Below, piece by piece: positions 8,520 through 17,323 of a DNA stretch of 51,864 nt. Within the stretch, counting starts at the first letter, position 1. The number at the start of each line of letters is the position of its first letter. Below the pieces are notes generated by a model, which saw only the letters and a list, made by a program, of their open reading frames with translations, was not told where the DNA came from and searched no databases. The translations under genes were made by a program, and so were the position numbers. Origin of the DNA: Flavobacteriales bacterium UBA720 (GTDB lineage Bacteria > Bacteroidota > Bacteroidia > Flavobacteriales > Weeksellaceae); contig DBLQ01000023.1 in assembly GCA_002297505.1 (NCBI GenBank), positions 25,875 through 77,738 on the forward strand, given 5' to 3'.

Positions 8520-9494
8520 ATGATTAATTCCAAAAACTATCACTATCTGCATCGTCTCGCCAAGCGAACTGCTCCAATTTTTCATAAAAAAACCCGTTTT
8601 GACGAGGTGATGGATCGTGAAAAAAATGGAGATGCCAATCAGCTGATTGCCAAAATGATTGCAGGCGGTAAACCCTTTATGGTGGGGAGGCTTGGAAGTA
8701 CAGAAACCCGGTTCCTGGTTAATAACCTGCTTCAGGAAACCATTAATTCTGATCTGTCAGGAATTACTAAAACACTATCCGGTGACATCAACATTCTGTG
8801 GAAGCCCGATTCTATATTTCTAGACAATCTCTGCATGCTGTCCGGTTTTTTTCCCAATGACAGCTCGCTTGCAGGAAAATTTACTGACATCTACAACCAG
8901 GCCGTCGCCAATCTTGATGTTTTGGGAATTTGGAACGAGATGGAATACCAGTTGAATAATATTGCGCCGGATGTTAAGCTTTGCAAAATCCGTGAGATAG
9001 AGCCCTGGTTTTATGACGAACCTTGGTCATACCAACTGAAAGATAAAAAAGTACTTGTGGTTCATCCATTCGAGGATTCCATTAAATATCAATTTGCAAG
9101 AAAAAATCTGCTTTACAAAAACCCAAAAATTCTTCCTGATTTTGAACTCACAACCGTAAAAGCTGTACAGACGATTGCCGGACAAAAATCTGAGTTTGAA
9201 AATTGGTTTGATGCTTTGGAATCTATGAAAAATCAAATCGCCAAAACGGATTTCGACATCGCCATTATTGGCTGCGGGGCTTATGGACTGCCTCTGGCTT
9301 CGTTTGTAAAAGATATTGGGAAACAGGCCATTCACCTGGGCGGCGTTACACAGTTGATGTTCGGCATCAAGGGTAAACGATGGGAAGACTGGCAGCATTA
9401 TAAAGAGCTGCGGAAAGACAACGGCCAGGATTGGATTTTCACCAATGAAATTCCAAAAAATTACGAAAAAATAGACGACGGCTGCTATTGGTAA
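8520..9494 (+). CDS. GT-D-fold type glycosyltransferase-like protein
   Basis: A 324-residue protein with no GT2 or GT4 motifs. It carries FMVGRLGSTETR (53-64), which resembles the RxGxxE signature of GT-D (DUF1792) enzymes. A second Rossmann-like block is VLVVHPF (178-184), and further on AIIGCGAYGLPLA (248-260) is followed by IHLGGVTQLMFGIKGKRW (271-288), a block that recurs in capsule-locus proteins of this kind. The role is therefore probably sugar transfer in the cytoplasm. The fold assignment rests on motif resemblance only, and other unknown functions remain possible. It begins immediately after the acyltransferase stop. Confidence 0.6.
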   Translation: MINSKNYHYLHRLAKRTAPIFHKKTRFDEVMDREKNGDANQLIAKMIAGGKPFMVGRLGSTETRFLVNNLLQETINSDLSGITKTLSGDINILWKPDSIFLDNLCMLSGFFPNDSSLAGKFTDIYNQAVANLDVLGIWNEMEYQLNNIAPDVKLCKIREIEPWFYDEPWSYQLKDKKVLVVHPFEDSIKYQFARKNLLYKNPKILPDFELTTVKAVQTIAGQKSEFENWFDALESMKNQIAKTDFDIAIIGCGAYGLPLASFVKDIGKQAIHLGGVTQLMFGIKGKRWEDWQHYKELRKDNGQDWIFTNEIPKNYEKIDDGCYW

Positions 9495-9508
9495 AAACAC
9501 ACAAACAA

Positions 9509-10420
9509 ATGATGAAAAATAAAATTGCGATCGTAATTCCCTATTATAAAATTGATTTCTTTGAAAAAACTCTTGAAAGCTTACAACTTCAGACCAACAA
9601 AGATTTTAATCTGTACATCGGCAATGACAACAGCCCGAATAATCCTCAGGAAATAATTGAAAAATACAATTCCATCATTACAAGTTATAAGGAATTTGAT
9701 ACCAATATCGGTGGAAAATCTCTATCAAAACAATGGGAAAGATGCATTGATGAGTTGGTTGAAAATGAAGAATGGATCATTGTTCTGGCAGATGACGATA
9801 CGTTGTCTGAGAATTGTATTCAGGAATTTTATAATCATGTAGAAGAAGCGGAAAAAAAGGGCATTAGTCTTATAAAATATAAATGCCGGGTCATTAATGA
9901 GAATGACAAAATTGTTAAAGAATTACCAGATTATCCTCATATTCAGAAAGCACCCATTTTCTTTGGAAATCTATACCTGAACATTGGTTTTTCTACCTTG
10001 AGTGAAAATATTTTCCGAATCGAAAAGTATCGAAAATACAAATATCAGGATATAGAATTAGCCTACGGATCAGACGCCATTGCTGTTCTTGAGTTCTCAG
10101 AATTTGGAGATATTCTGTTTATCAATAATGCTTTTATGTCTTTCCGTGATTCGGAAGTTAATCTGTCGGGCAAGCGGAATTCAACTGATTTGAGACTTCG
10201 GAAGATGAAGGGAAATTCAGAATACATGGGTTATCTTTTGAAAAATTACAGCCAGAAATTTGATTATGATACGAAAGTCAATATGTCTAAAATGATGTAC
10301 CGAAATTTCCGGATCGTTTACAAAAATGACATTTTGAAAAACATCTATTATTTCCTAATTCTATTAAAAACTATCAAAATAACCGACATCAAAAACATTA
10401 TAAAAAATGGGGGAAATTAG
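9509..10420 (+). CDS. Glycosyltransferase family 2
   Basis: About 303 residues. The frame is open from a TTG at 9488 inside the previous gene, but ATG codons at 9509 and 9512 sit right before the first strand (KNKIAIVIPYYK), so one of them is the likely start. GT2 features are IVIPYYK, a nucleotide-binding turn GNDNSPNN in place of the usual DDGSTD, and VLADDDTL with the metal-binding acidic cluster. It is AT-rich compared with the sugar-nucleotide genes. Its end overlaps the next gene by 14 bases. Donor and acceptor unknown. Confidence 0.85.
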   Translation: MMKNKIAIVIPYYKIDFFEKTLESLQLQTNKDFNLYIGNDNSPNNPQEIIEKYNSIITSYKEFDTNIGGKSLSKQWERCIDELVENEEWIIVLADDDTLSENCIQEFYNHVEEAEKKGISLIKYKCRVINENDKIVKELPDYPHIQKAPIFFGNLYLNIGFSTLSENIFRIEKYRKYKYQDIELAYGSDAIAVLEFSEFGDILFINNAFMSFRDSEVNLSGKRNSTDLRLRKMKGNSEYMGYLLKNYSQKFDYDTKVNMSKMMYRNFRIVYKNDILKNIYYFLILLKTIKITDIKNIIKNGGN

Positions 10421-11255
10421 AAATAAAATAAGTGCTTTTGCAAAATCCAGACTTGGCTTTGTTTATGATAATCTCTATGAATTGAGACATTGGTGGTGGA
10501 TTAATAGGCAAACGCTTTTTCCTTATCAATTTAATAAAAAAAGATATCCTCATTTCTTTTTAACCAATGATTACGAGCCATTTCCTGATGTAACTTCAAA
10601 AGTGGATAAAGTGATTTACTGCTTCTGGACTGGGGACAATGAGATGTCCGAAAACCGAAAAAAAGGATATGAATCACTCGTAAAAAACTCCGGTATCGAA
10701 GTTAAATTGATTACACCGAAAAATCTTGGAGAATACATCTTGCCAGAGTATCCATTGCATCCTGCTTATGACAATCTTTCTTTGGTTCATAAATCTGATT
10801 ATCTGAGATGCTACTTTATGCACTTCCACGGTGGTGGATATTGCGACATAAAGCCCAACTTCAAAAATTGGGTTAACGCCTTCGAATTGATTAATAATAG
10901 CAAAGAAACATATATGCTTGGCACTACTGAAGCAGATGGAATAAGCATGGGCTTTGGTCAAGGAATCATAGATAAAGATTTGCAAACCAATTACTTGTCT
11001 TGTGTGGGGACATGTGCTTTTATTTGTAGATCCAACACCAGATTTACAACAGAATGGTACACAGAACTTCTGAAAAGAATGGATGGTTTTGCAGATGAAT
11101 TACAGAAATTCCCAGGCGATGTGAAAGGTAGAAACCCAGGTTACCCAATCACTTTACACGGCGTTCTTTCACAAATTTTTGCACCGCTCTGCTTGAAGTT
11201 TCGACATCATATCATCCATCATGACATTTTCCCTACAAGAGATGATTATCAATAA
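10407..11255 (+). CDS. Capsular polysaccharide synthesis / GT32-like glycosyltransferase
   Basis: A 282-residue protein similar in plan to GT32 and Caps_synth glycosyltransferases: KVIYCFWTGDNEMS (68-81), then HKSDYLRCY (128-136) and HGGGYCDIKP (141-150). The second acidic residue of the expected DXD is Lys149, leaving only Asp147. This may be a family variant rather than inactivation, because the surrounding residues are well kept. The C-terminal third includes an HGVLSQIFAP segment. The start overlaps the upstream GT2 gene by 14 bases. It converges with asnB across a 4-base gap. Confidence 0.7.
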   Translation: MGEIRNKISAFAKSRLGFVYDNLYELRHWWWINRQTLFPYQFNKKRYPHFFLTNDYEPFPDVTSKVDKVIYCFWTGDNEMSENRKKGYESLVKNSGIEVKLITPKNLGEYILPEYPLHPAYDNLSLVHKSDYLRCYFMHFHGGGYCDIKPNFKNWVNAFELINNSKETYMLGTTEADGISMGFGQGIIDKDLQTNYLSCVGTCAFICRSNTRFTTEWYTELLKRMDGFADELQKFPGDVKGRNPGYPITLHGVLSQIFAPLCLKFRHHIIHHDIFPTRDDYQ

Positions 11256-11259
11256 AAGT

Positions 11260-13080
11260 TTAATGCTCCTCCATCCAAATCCCCAAAACCAAAAGGCTCC
11301 AGTGTTTGTAATTATAATTAAGCTGTTTCTGTACGGCATCAAAATCTATTTTGTCAAATATTTTAGATGATCGATTTCTCAGAATATCGTTAGTAAGTGT
11401 CTCCATCTCCGGAATTCTCAACCATTGTGCTACAGGTGCTCCAAAACCCTGCTTTTTTTTGGTGAGGATATTTTCGGTGAGCATTTCCCCAAATGCTTTT
11501 CGCAATATAATTTTGGTTCTACTGGCATCCACCTTAAATTTTGCAGGAAGCATGGTGCAAAACTCCACCAGATCCTTATCCAGGAAAGGTGTCCGGAGTT
11601 CTATGGAATGCATCATGGCGATTCGGTCATCTTTCACCAGATAATCGCCGGCAATCACGTTAGTCAGGTCCATACGCATTGGCGTATTAAGATTGTTTTG
11701 GTCCAGCGGAAATGTGTATTGATGCTCATATTTCTGTACCGACTTCATCAGTTCAAAAGTTTCCTCTTCTGAAAAATTGTTATGGACTTTTCCTTTTTGA
11801 TAGGCCACAATGTCCGGGAATTTCGCTCGTAAAATCCGATTGATAAAATAAGAATTACCCTTTTCAAATTTCAGTTTTTTAGTAATTGCAGAACCTATTT
11901 TATAGAACGGGAGTAAGGCCCGGCTGGCATTTCCGTGGTCAAGGATCTGCTTTTCTTCCTGATACCACTTGTAGCCTCCGAAGAGTTCGTCGCCCGCATT
12001 TCCCGTTATGACTACCGTCATATTTCTGGCTGCTTCTTTACAGATCGTGTAAGTGGCGAGTATTGCGGTGTCTGCCAGCGGCTCGTCCAGGTTTTTTAAA
12101 ACTTCTACTAAAGTTTTCGGTATATCGCTGGTTTGCAGCGCAACTTCTTTATGATCCGTATGATATTTCTCCGCAATTGTTCTGGCATCCGGCATCTCAT
12201 CCCAGTCGCCTTCGTATTGGAATCCCAAGGTCGCAAGATTCTGATTGATGCCGGAAGACAAAGCTACCAGCGTACCGGAATCCAGCCCGCCGCTTAGAAA
12301 TGCGCCCACTTTTACATCTGCGACCAATTGTTTTTCCACAGATTGATGGACCAGCTGTCTGAACTTTTCTACAGCTTCGTCTTCGGAAATATCCAACTCT
12401 TCTTTCGGAAAATTCCAATACTGCGACAGTTCCACTTCGCCGTCCTTATAAATCAGCTGGTGCGCAGGAGGGAGGATTTTGATATTCTTGTAGATACTCT
12501 GCTGGCTATCTACGTACATATGGCGGAGATAGTGGTGCATGGCCTCGTCATTCAGCGCAGCATCTACCAATCCCGAAGCCAGAATCGCTTTGATTTCTGA
12601 TGCGAAAATGAATTCCCCGTTCCTACCCGTCGCATAGTAGAACGGTTTTTCTCCGAATCTGTCTCTGGCACAGAAAAGCGTTTGTTTTTCATCGTCCCAT
12701 ATAGCCAGGGAAAACATGCCATTAAGCTGTTCCGGAAGTCTGTATCCATTTTTCTGATACAGTGCGAGAATCACCTCGGTGTCCGTATTGCTGCGGAAAT
12801 TATAATCGGGCATCGTCTGCTTTAGGTCCCGGTATCCATAGATTTCGCCGTTGAAAACTATGCATTCATTTTTGGTGTCAGAATACATGGGCTGATGTCC
12901 ATCCGATGAAAGATCAACAATGGCAAGCCTTCGAAAGCCGAGAAAACAATTTTGAAAATACTCATGACCCTCATCATCCGGACCGCGGTGAATGATGGAA
13001 TCGGTCATATTTTTAAGCGTTTGTTTGTAGGATTTTTCTTCTTGAATATTTGTCTTAACGATGCCTGCAATTCCGCACAT
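11260..13080 (-). CDS. asnB: Asparagine synthetase B-like glutamine amidotransferase
   Basis: A 606-residue two-domain enzyme. Cys2 after the initiator Met (MCGIAGIV) is the class II glutaminase nucleophile, supported by RLAIVDLS (51-58), NGEIYG (77-82) and SNTDTE (97-102). The ATP-pyrophosphatase domain has SGGLDS at 263-268. The family converts aspartate to asparagine, but relatives inside O-antigen loci (WbpS in Pseudomonas, WbtH in Francisella) are assigned to amidation of uronic acids. Its place beside genes for UDP-GalNAcA synthesis makes that second role likely here. It is a single minus-strand gene with its own promoter facing a GT2 gene. Confidence 0.9.
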   Translation of the reverse strand: MCGIAGIVKTNIQEEKSYKQTLKNMTDSIIHRGPDDEGHEYFQNCFLGFRRLAIVDLSSDGHQPMYSDTKNECIVFNGEIYGYRDLKQTMPDYNFRSNTDTEVILALYQKNGYRLPEQLNGMFSLAIWDDEKQTLFCARDRFGEKPFYYATGRNGEFIFASEIKAILASGLVDAALNDEAMHHYLRHMYVDSQQSIYKNIKILPPAHQLIYKDGEVELSQYWNFPKEELDISEDEAVEKFRQLVHQSVEKQLVADVKVGAFLSGGLDSGTLVALSSGINQNLATLGFQYEGDWDEMPDARTIAEKYHTDHKEVALQTSDIPKTLVEVLKNLDEPLADTAILATYTICKEAARNMTVVITGNAGDELFGGYKWYQEEKQILDHGNASRALLPFYKIGSAITKKLKFEKGNSYFINRILRAKFPDIVAYQKGKVHNNFSEEETFELMKSVQKYEHQYTFPLDQNNLNTPMRMDLTNVIAGDYLVKDDRIAMMHSIELRTPFLDKDLVEFCTMLPAKFKVDASRTKIILRKAFGEMLTENILTKKKQGFGAPVAQWLRIPEMETLTNDILRNRSSKIFDKIDFDAVQKQLNYNYKHWSLLVLGIWMEEH

Positions 13081-13098
13081 ATTGTGTTTTTAAGTCTG

Positions 13099-13106
13099 CA
13101 AATTTA
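13099..13106 (-). promoter_or_regulatory. Candidate -7 element for asnB
   Basis: Read on the minus strand this is TAAATTTG followed by C, an exact TAnnTTTG match 19 bases before the asnB start at 13080. A -33 TTG was not found at the standard distance. Confidence 0.4.
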
Positions 13107-13118
13107 AGATTAAATTAC

Positions 13119-13126
13119 TAATTTTG
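13119..13126 (+). promoter_or_regulatory. Candidate -7 element for the GT2 gene at 13143
   Basis: TAATTTTG matches TAnnTTTG and ends 16 bases before the ATG at 13143. It is divergent to the asnB element 12 bases away, so the 62-base gap appears to hold two back-to-back promoters. Confidence 0.4.
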
Positions 13127-13142
13127 GACATATTCCCTTCTG

Positions 13143-13949
13143 ATGAAAAAATTCTCCGTTCTAATTGCACATTATAACAATTATGAATATTTCAAAGATT
13201 GTTATAATAGTCTTCTGGTGCAGACTTTCCAAGATTTTGAAATCGTAATTGTGGACGATTGTTCTACGGATGATTCCTTTGAAAAAATCACTAAATTCAC
13301 GGAAAACGACGCTAGAGTCAGACTTTTCAGAAACGATAAAAACAGAGGCGTTGGATTTACCAAAAGAAAATGCATCGAAATGGCAACGGGAGAAATCTGC
13401 GGTTTTGTAGATCCGGATGATGCTTTGGTTGAAAAAGCTATCGAAATAAGCTTGACAAACCATAACAATAACAACATCGTAACCTACTCTAATTTCACAC
13501 TTTGTGATCAAAATCTACAACCACAGCGTACATTTGCACATTCCAGAGCGGTGAAAAATGGAGATAAAAATTTCTTCAATATATTCTTAGAAGCCAATCA
13601 TTTTTTTACTTTTAAGAAATCTGCGTATGAAAAAACTTCAGGTATTAATCCAGATTTGACTTCTGCTGTAGATCAGGATTTATATCTTAAATTATATGAG
13701 ATTGGCAATTTTACTTATATAAAGGAACCGCTATATCTTTATAGGCTTCACGCAAACGGTGTTTCCCAGGATTCTTCAAAGAAAATTAAACTTAATGAAA
13801 ACTGGCAAAAAGTAATTATGGATACAGCCAGAAGAAGAAACATCACAAAACTCTATGGCAAAAACATCAGCGAAATCTCTGATCTTCCTTCTTTTCTGAA
13901 AATCAAACAAAACAATTTAGTTACAAAAATTCTAAGGAAATTTTCGTAA
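13143..13949 (+). CDS. Glycosyltransferase family 2
   Basis: A 268-residue GT2 enzyme: VLIAHYNNYEYF (6-17), nucleotide-binding VDDCSTDDS (37-45) and metal-binding DPDD (90-93). The C-terminal part is short, so the product is close to a minimal GT-A domain plus a helical tail. It is AT-rich. It is followed after 34 bases by a membrane acyltransferase gene, consistent with one transcript running to 16090. Specificity unknown. Confidence 0.9.
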   Translation: MKKFSVLIAHYNNYEYFKDCYNSLLVQTFQDFEIVIVDDCSTDDSFEKITKFTENDARVRLFRNDKNRGVGFTKRKCIEMATGEICGFVDPDDALVEKAIEISLTNHNNNNIVTYSNFTLCDQNLQPQRTFAHSRAVKNGDKNFFNIFLEANHFFTFKKSAYEKTSGINPDLTSAVDQDLYLKLYEIGNFTYIKEPLYLYRLHANGVSQDSSKKIKLNENWQKVIMDTARRRNITKLYGKNISEISDLPSFLKIKQNNLVTKILRKFS

Positions 13950-13983
13950 TTATTTCCAAAAACTAAATCCGTAAAACCAATTG

Positions 13984-15039
13984 ATGTCAACTCAAGAAAA
14001 ACAGTTTTTCCCAGCACTTACAGGTTATCGGGCAATTGCCGCCTGGATGATTTTTGTATTTCATTTTATGCCTTTTCGCAATCCTAACATTCCAGATTTT
14101 GCAAAAAATGCTGTTTCTACTTTTCACATTGGCGTAGAAATGTTTTTTGTCTTGAGCGGATTTCTAATCACTTACCGATACTTTAACGATCGCCCACTCA
14201 ATTTCAAAAAATATATGATCAATCGCGTAGCGCGCATTTATCCAATGTATTTTCTTTTGACAGCAGGAGTTTTTATCACATGGCTAATTCAGAATCAATA
14301 TTGGGATACAGAAAAAACCATCGAAGCTGTTTTGTCTTTTACGATGACAAAAGCCTTATTTTCGAATTATTATTTCGCAGGAATCCCGCAAGGATGGACG
14401 CTTACGCTGGAAGAAATGTTCTACATCACAGCTCCATTATATTTCATCTTGGTCAGAAAAAGCAAATGGTTTCTAGCAGTATTACCAATTCTGATTTTTG
14501 CAATCGGGCTTTTGCTGAAAGATGCTACCAATGTCCCAGAGAACAGATGGGGATTTTTACAATATGACTTTTTCTTCAATATCTTCGAGTTTTTTGCAGG
14601 CATCGCATTGGCGATATTAATGCTCAAAAAGAAATTGACATTTTCTAGAAATTGGGCAACTTGGTTTGGATTGTCCATCATTATTCTGTTCGTTTGTGGA
14701 AAAGGCTATTGGGATTTCGAAGCTAGATTTTCCCACGTTTTAGAGTTGATTTTTCTTTCCGTTTTGGGGATTGCGCCTTTGCTTTGGGGACTGATCCACG
14801 AAAAAACTATTCTGCAAAAAATCTTAGCCAGTCGCATTTTTGTACTGCTTGGGAAAAGTTCTTATGTTTTTTATTTGATTCACAAAGGTTTTATACCAGT
14901 GTTAATGAACGATTACATCACGGAAAACAAATTGATTATTTTTATTTTACTCAATTTAATTTCAATTTTACTTTTCACTTATATAGAAGAACCTATGAAT
15001 CATTTCGTTAGGAGGAAATTCAATTCTAAAAAAGCTTAA
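13984..15039 (+). CDS. Acyltransferase 3 family membrane protein (OafA/YrhL-like)
   Basis: An integral membrane O-acyltransferase of 351 residues with about ten hydrophobic segments, expected to acetylate or otherwise acylate a polysaccharide at the cytoplasmic membrane. The conserved N-terminal Arg16 (GYRAIAA) and His27 (FVFHFMPF) are present, followed by GVEMFFVLSGFLITYRYF-like and NRVARIYPMYF-like segments known in the family. The frame opens with TTG at 13981 directly followed by ATG at 13984; the ATG is chosen. The SGNH extension found in some relatives is absent. Confidence 0.9.
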   Translation: MSTQEKQFFPALTGYRAIAAWMIFVFHFMPFRNPNIPDFAKNAVSTFHIGVEMFFVLSGFLITYRYFNDRPLNFKKYMINRVARIYPMYFLLTAGVFITWLIQNQYWDTEKTIEAVLSFTMTKALFSNYYFAGIPQGWTLTLEEMFYITAPLYFILVRKSKWFLAVLPILIFAIGLLLKDATNVPENRWGFLQYDFFFNIFEFFAGIALAILMLKKKLTFSRNWATWFGLSIIILFVCGKGYWDFEARFSHVLELIFLSVLGIAPLLWGLIHEKTILQKILASRIFVLLGKSSYVFYLIHKGFIPVLMNDYITENKLIIFILLNLISILLFTYIEEPMNHFVRRKFNSKKA

Positions 15040-15070
15040 TTTTTCAACATTTATCTTTAGCCTAAAAAAA

Positions 15071-16090
15071 ATGACTGATATTTTCATCAAATCTTTTAAC
15101 CGCGCATTTTATTTGGACAGATGCCTCCAATCCATCTACCAAAACGTTTCCGGCGATTTCCGAATCCAGATTTTGGACGATGGAACTCCGAAAAAATATC
15201 TTGACAAAATCCGTGAGATATATCCTGAAGTGCAAATCCATCTATCCGAAAGTTATGATAAAAAAGGAAAAGCAATTGAAGAAAATTTGAAATCAGGAAA
15301 AGCAATCAACGGTTTTGAAATCCCGACAAAATTTTGGTTCGATAATATCAAAAAAGGTTCAGATTATGTGATCGTGACAGAAGATGATGTTTGGTTTACG
15401 CGCCCAATTGACATTAATAATTTAAAAAATCAGGCACAAAAATTCGATACTCATCTTTTGAAATTAGGCTGGCTCGGCAATGAAGGTGAAAGGAAAAATT
15501 TGAATCTGAATTCAATTTCAGAAGATTTAGAATCTGCACAACCAAAAGATTTGTTGTTGATGAATAAAACGTTGATGACGGCTTTTTTCCATAATTATTA
15601 CAAATTTTTTACAATACTTTATAAGCTGAAAATCGTGGATAATCTCACGACTTTAAAATATTGGTCACTGAATTCTATCTTGATGGGTTTTTATAAAAAA
15701 GACTATTGGCTGGAAATCTGGAAAGAGATGTACGGAAAAGTGGACGAAAAAAAACAGCTAATCAACGCTTCTGTTTTCTATAAAAAAAACAAGAAAAATC
15801 CAAACTTTATTTCCCGTCTAAAAAAAGAAGCGATGAAAACGACTTTCCAATCTTCTGCCACCAATTCTTACCACGAATATGGTTTCGATTTCGATGTCAA
15901 TCTTTGCAATCACCTCATCAATGAAGCCTGGCTGAACGGTGAATTTGATGCCATGGAAAACTTTCCCAAAGATTTTTCACTGCCTTATTTTAAAAGTTTT
16001 TTAAAGGATCGCATGAATTTGTATGAATTTGAAAAATGGGCGGAGCAATTCAAATCGCAATACCGGCAGATGGGCTGCGAGATCGAATAA
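15071..16090 (+). CDS. GT2-like glycosyltransferase, tandem copy A
   Basis: A 339-residue protein beginning MTDIFIKSFNRAFYLDRCL. ILDDGTP (34-40) and VTEDDVWF (102-109) occupy the nucleotide- and metal-binding places of a GT-A fold, while the rest does not resemble ordinary GT2 enzymes. The C-terminal 100 residues (TTFQSSATNSYH and MENFPKDFS) are strongly conserved with the next gene. The coding sequence is AT-rich. The adjacent copy B has exactly the same length and aligns without a gap at roughly 60 percent identity by eye. The reaction is inferred; the substrate is unknown. Confidence 0.75.
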   Translation: MTDIFIKSFNRAFYLDRCLQSIYQNVSGDFRIQILDDGTPKKYLDKIREIYPEVQIHLSESYDKKGKAIEENLKSGKAINGFEIPTKFWFDNIKKGSDYVIVTEDDVWFTRPIDINNLKNQAQKFDTHLLKLGWLGNEGERKNLNLNSISEDLESAQPKDLLLMNKTLMTAFFHNYYKFFTILYKLKIVDNLTTLKYWSLNSILMGFYKKDYWLEIWKEMYGKVDEKKQLINASVFYKKNKKNPNFISRLKKEAMKTTFQSSATNSYHEYGFDFDVNLCNHLINEAWLNGEFDAMENFPKDFSLPYFKSFLKDRMNLYEFEKWAEQFKSQYRQMGCEIE

Positions 16091-16303
16091 AGGTCATAAA
16101 TCTTAGGTATAACGTTTGAAAATACATAATCAATTAAGCTTTCAAACAGCTATAAATTCAATATCAATATTCTTTTATCAAAGATAAATTCTAAACAATA
16201 ATTAGCTTTAATTATTTATTTTCTATATTTTTAATATTATTTGGCTATTTTTACAAAAATAAATGATTCGAATACATGAAATCATTTATTAACCATAGCC
16301 TAT
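16091..16303 (+). other. AT-rich spacer between tandem copies
   Basis: About 210 bases of very AT-rich sequence with no credible gene. It contains a widely spaced inverted repeat (GTTTGAAA near 16111 and TTTCAAAC near 16140) that is not followed by a T-run, so it is not called a terminator. A weak promoter-like TATTTTTA lies about 50 bases before the next gene. Confidence 0.5.
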
Positions 16304-17323
16304 ATGACTTCGATTTTTATTAAGTCTTTCAATCGCGCTTTCTATCTGGACCGCTGCCTGGCATCCATATATAAAAATGTAAGCGGCAGCTATCATATTA
16401 TCATTCTTGATGATGGAACACCAGAGCAGTATCTCGAAAAAATAAAAAATAAGTATCCCGACGCCGAAATCCGAAAATCCGAAAATCACAGCATTAAGAC
16501 AACTCTCGTTGCTGAATATCCGGTATCCAAAAAGGACATCAACGGGCACAAAATCCCCACGGCATTCTGGTACGAAAATGTAAAGAATGCCACGGACTAT
16601 GTCATTGTAACGGAAGATGATGTCTGGTTCACACAGCCTGTAAACATAGATCAGCTGCGGCAGCACGCCCGCCTGCATCAGATCGGACTGATCAAACTTG
16701 GTTGGCTTGGTAATCACAGCGATATGAAAGCCCACCCAAAACAAGAAATTTCCGAAAATCTAGAAGCCATTTCGCCATCCGGACTGCGTCTGCTCCCACG
16801 GCCATTGATGGAGGCTTTTTTCACCAACCGTTTTAAATTTTTCAGTATGATGTACAAGCTGCGGCTGGCAGATCATGCTTCACACAGAAAATATTGGGCG
16901 CTGAACTCCATCCTCATGGGTTTCTTTGACAAGAATTACTGGCTGGAAATCTGGTCAGGAATGGATGGCAGAGTGGATGAAAAAAAACAGTTGCTCAATG
17001 CTGCCATGGCGTACAAAAAAAACAAAAGCAACCCGAACTTCATCGCAAAGCTTAAAACCGAAGCCATGCGAACCACTTTTCAGTCTTCTGCCACCAATTC
17101 ATACCATTCGTACGGCTATGGTTTTGATGCCAATGTTTTCAATCATCTGATCAATAAAGCCTGGCTCCAAGGCCGTTTTGATGCGATGGAAAATTTTCCG
17201 AAGGATTTTTCCAGGCCTTATTTAAATAGTTTTATTGAGGATCACATGGACGTCCGGGAATTTGCGAAATGGGCGGACCATTTTAAAAATCAATATACCA
17301 CCATGGGCTGCACCATCGATTAA
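16304..17323 (+). CDS. GT2-like glycosyltransferase, tandem copy B
   Basis: A 339-residue paralogue of the preceding plus-strand gene with ILDDGTP at 34-40 and VTEDDVWF at 102-109. Blocks KYWALNSILMGF, VDEKKQLLNAA, TTFQSSATNSYH and DAMENFPKDFS are shared with copy A. Its codon use is clearly richer in G+C than copy A, as are the genes that follow it. This fits the copies having been joined from different sources rather than a recent duplication in place. Its stop overlaps by 4 bases the stop of the convergent methyltransferase gene. Confidence 0.75.
   Translation: MTSIFIKSFNRAFYLDRCLASIYKNVSGSYHIIILDDGTPEQYLEKIKNKYPDAEIRKSENHSIKTTLVAEYPVSKKDINGHKIPTAFWYENVKNATDYVIVTEDDVWFTQPVNIDQLRQHARLHQIGLIKLGWLGNHSDMKAHPKQEISENLEAISPSGLRLLPRPLMEAFFTNRFKFFSMMYKLRLADHASHRKYWALNSILMGFFDKNYWLEIWSGMDGRVDEKKQLLNAAMAYKKNKSNPNFIAKLKTEAMRTTFQSSATNSYHSYGYGFDANVFNHLINKAWLQGRFDAMENFPKDFSRPYLNSFIEDHMDVREFAKWADHFKNQYTTMGCTID

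Noticed and set aside
16111..16146. Terminator between the tandem glycosyltransferases
   Set aside because: The inverted repeat has a long loop and no T-run.
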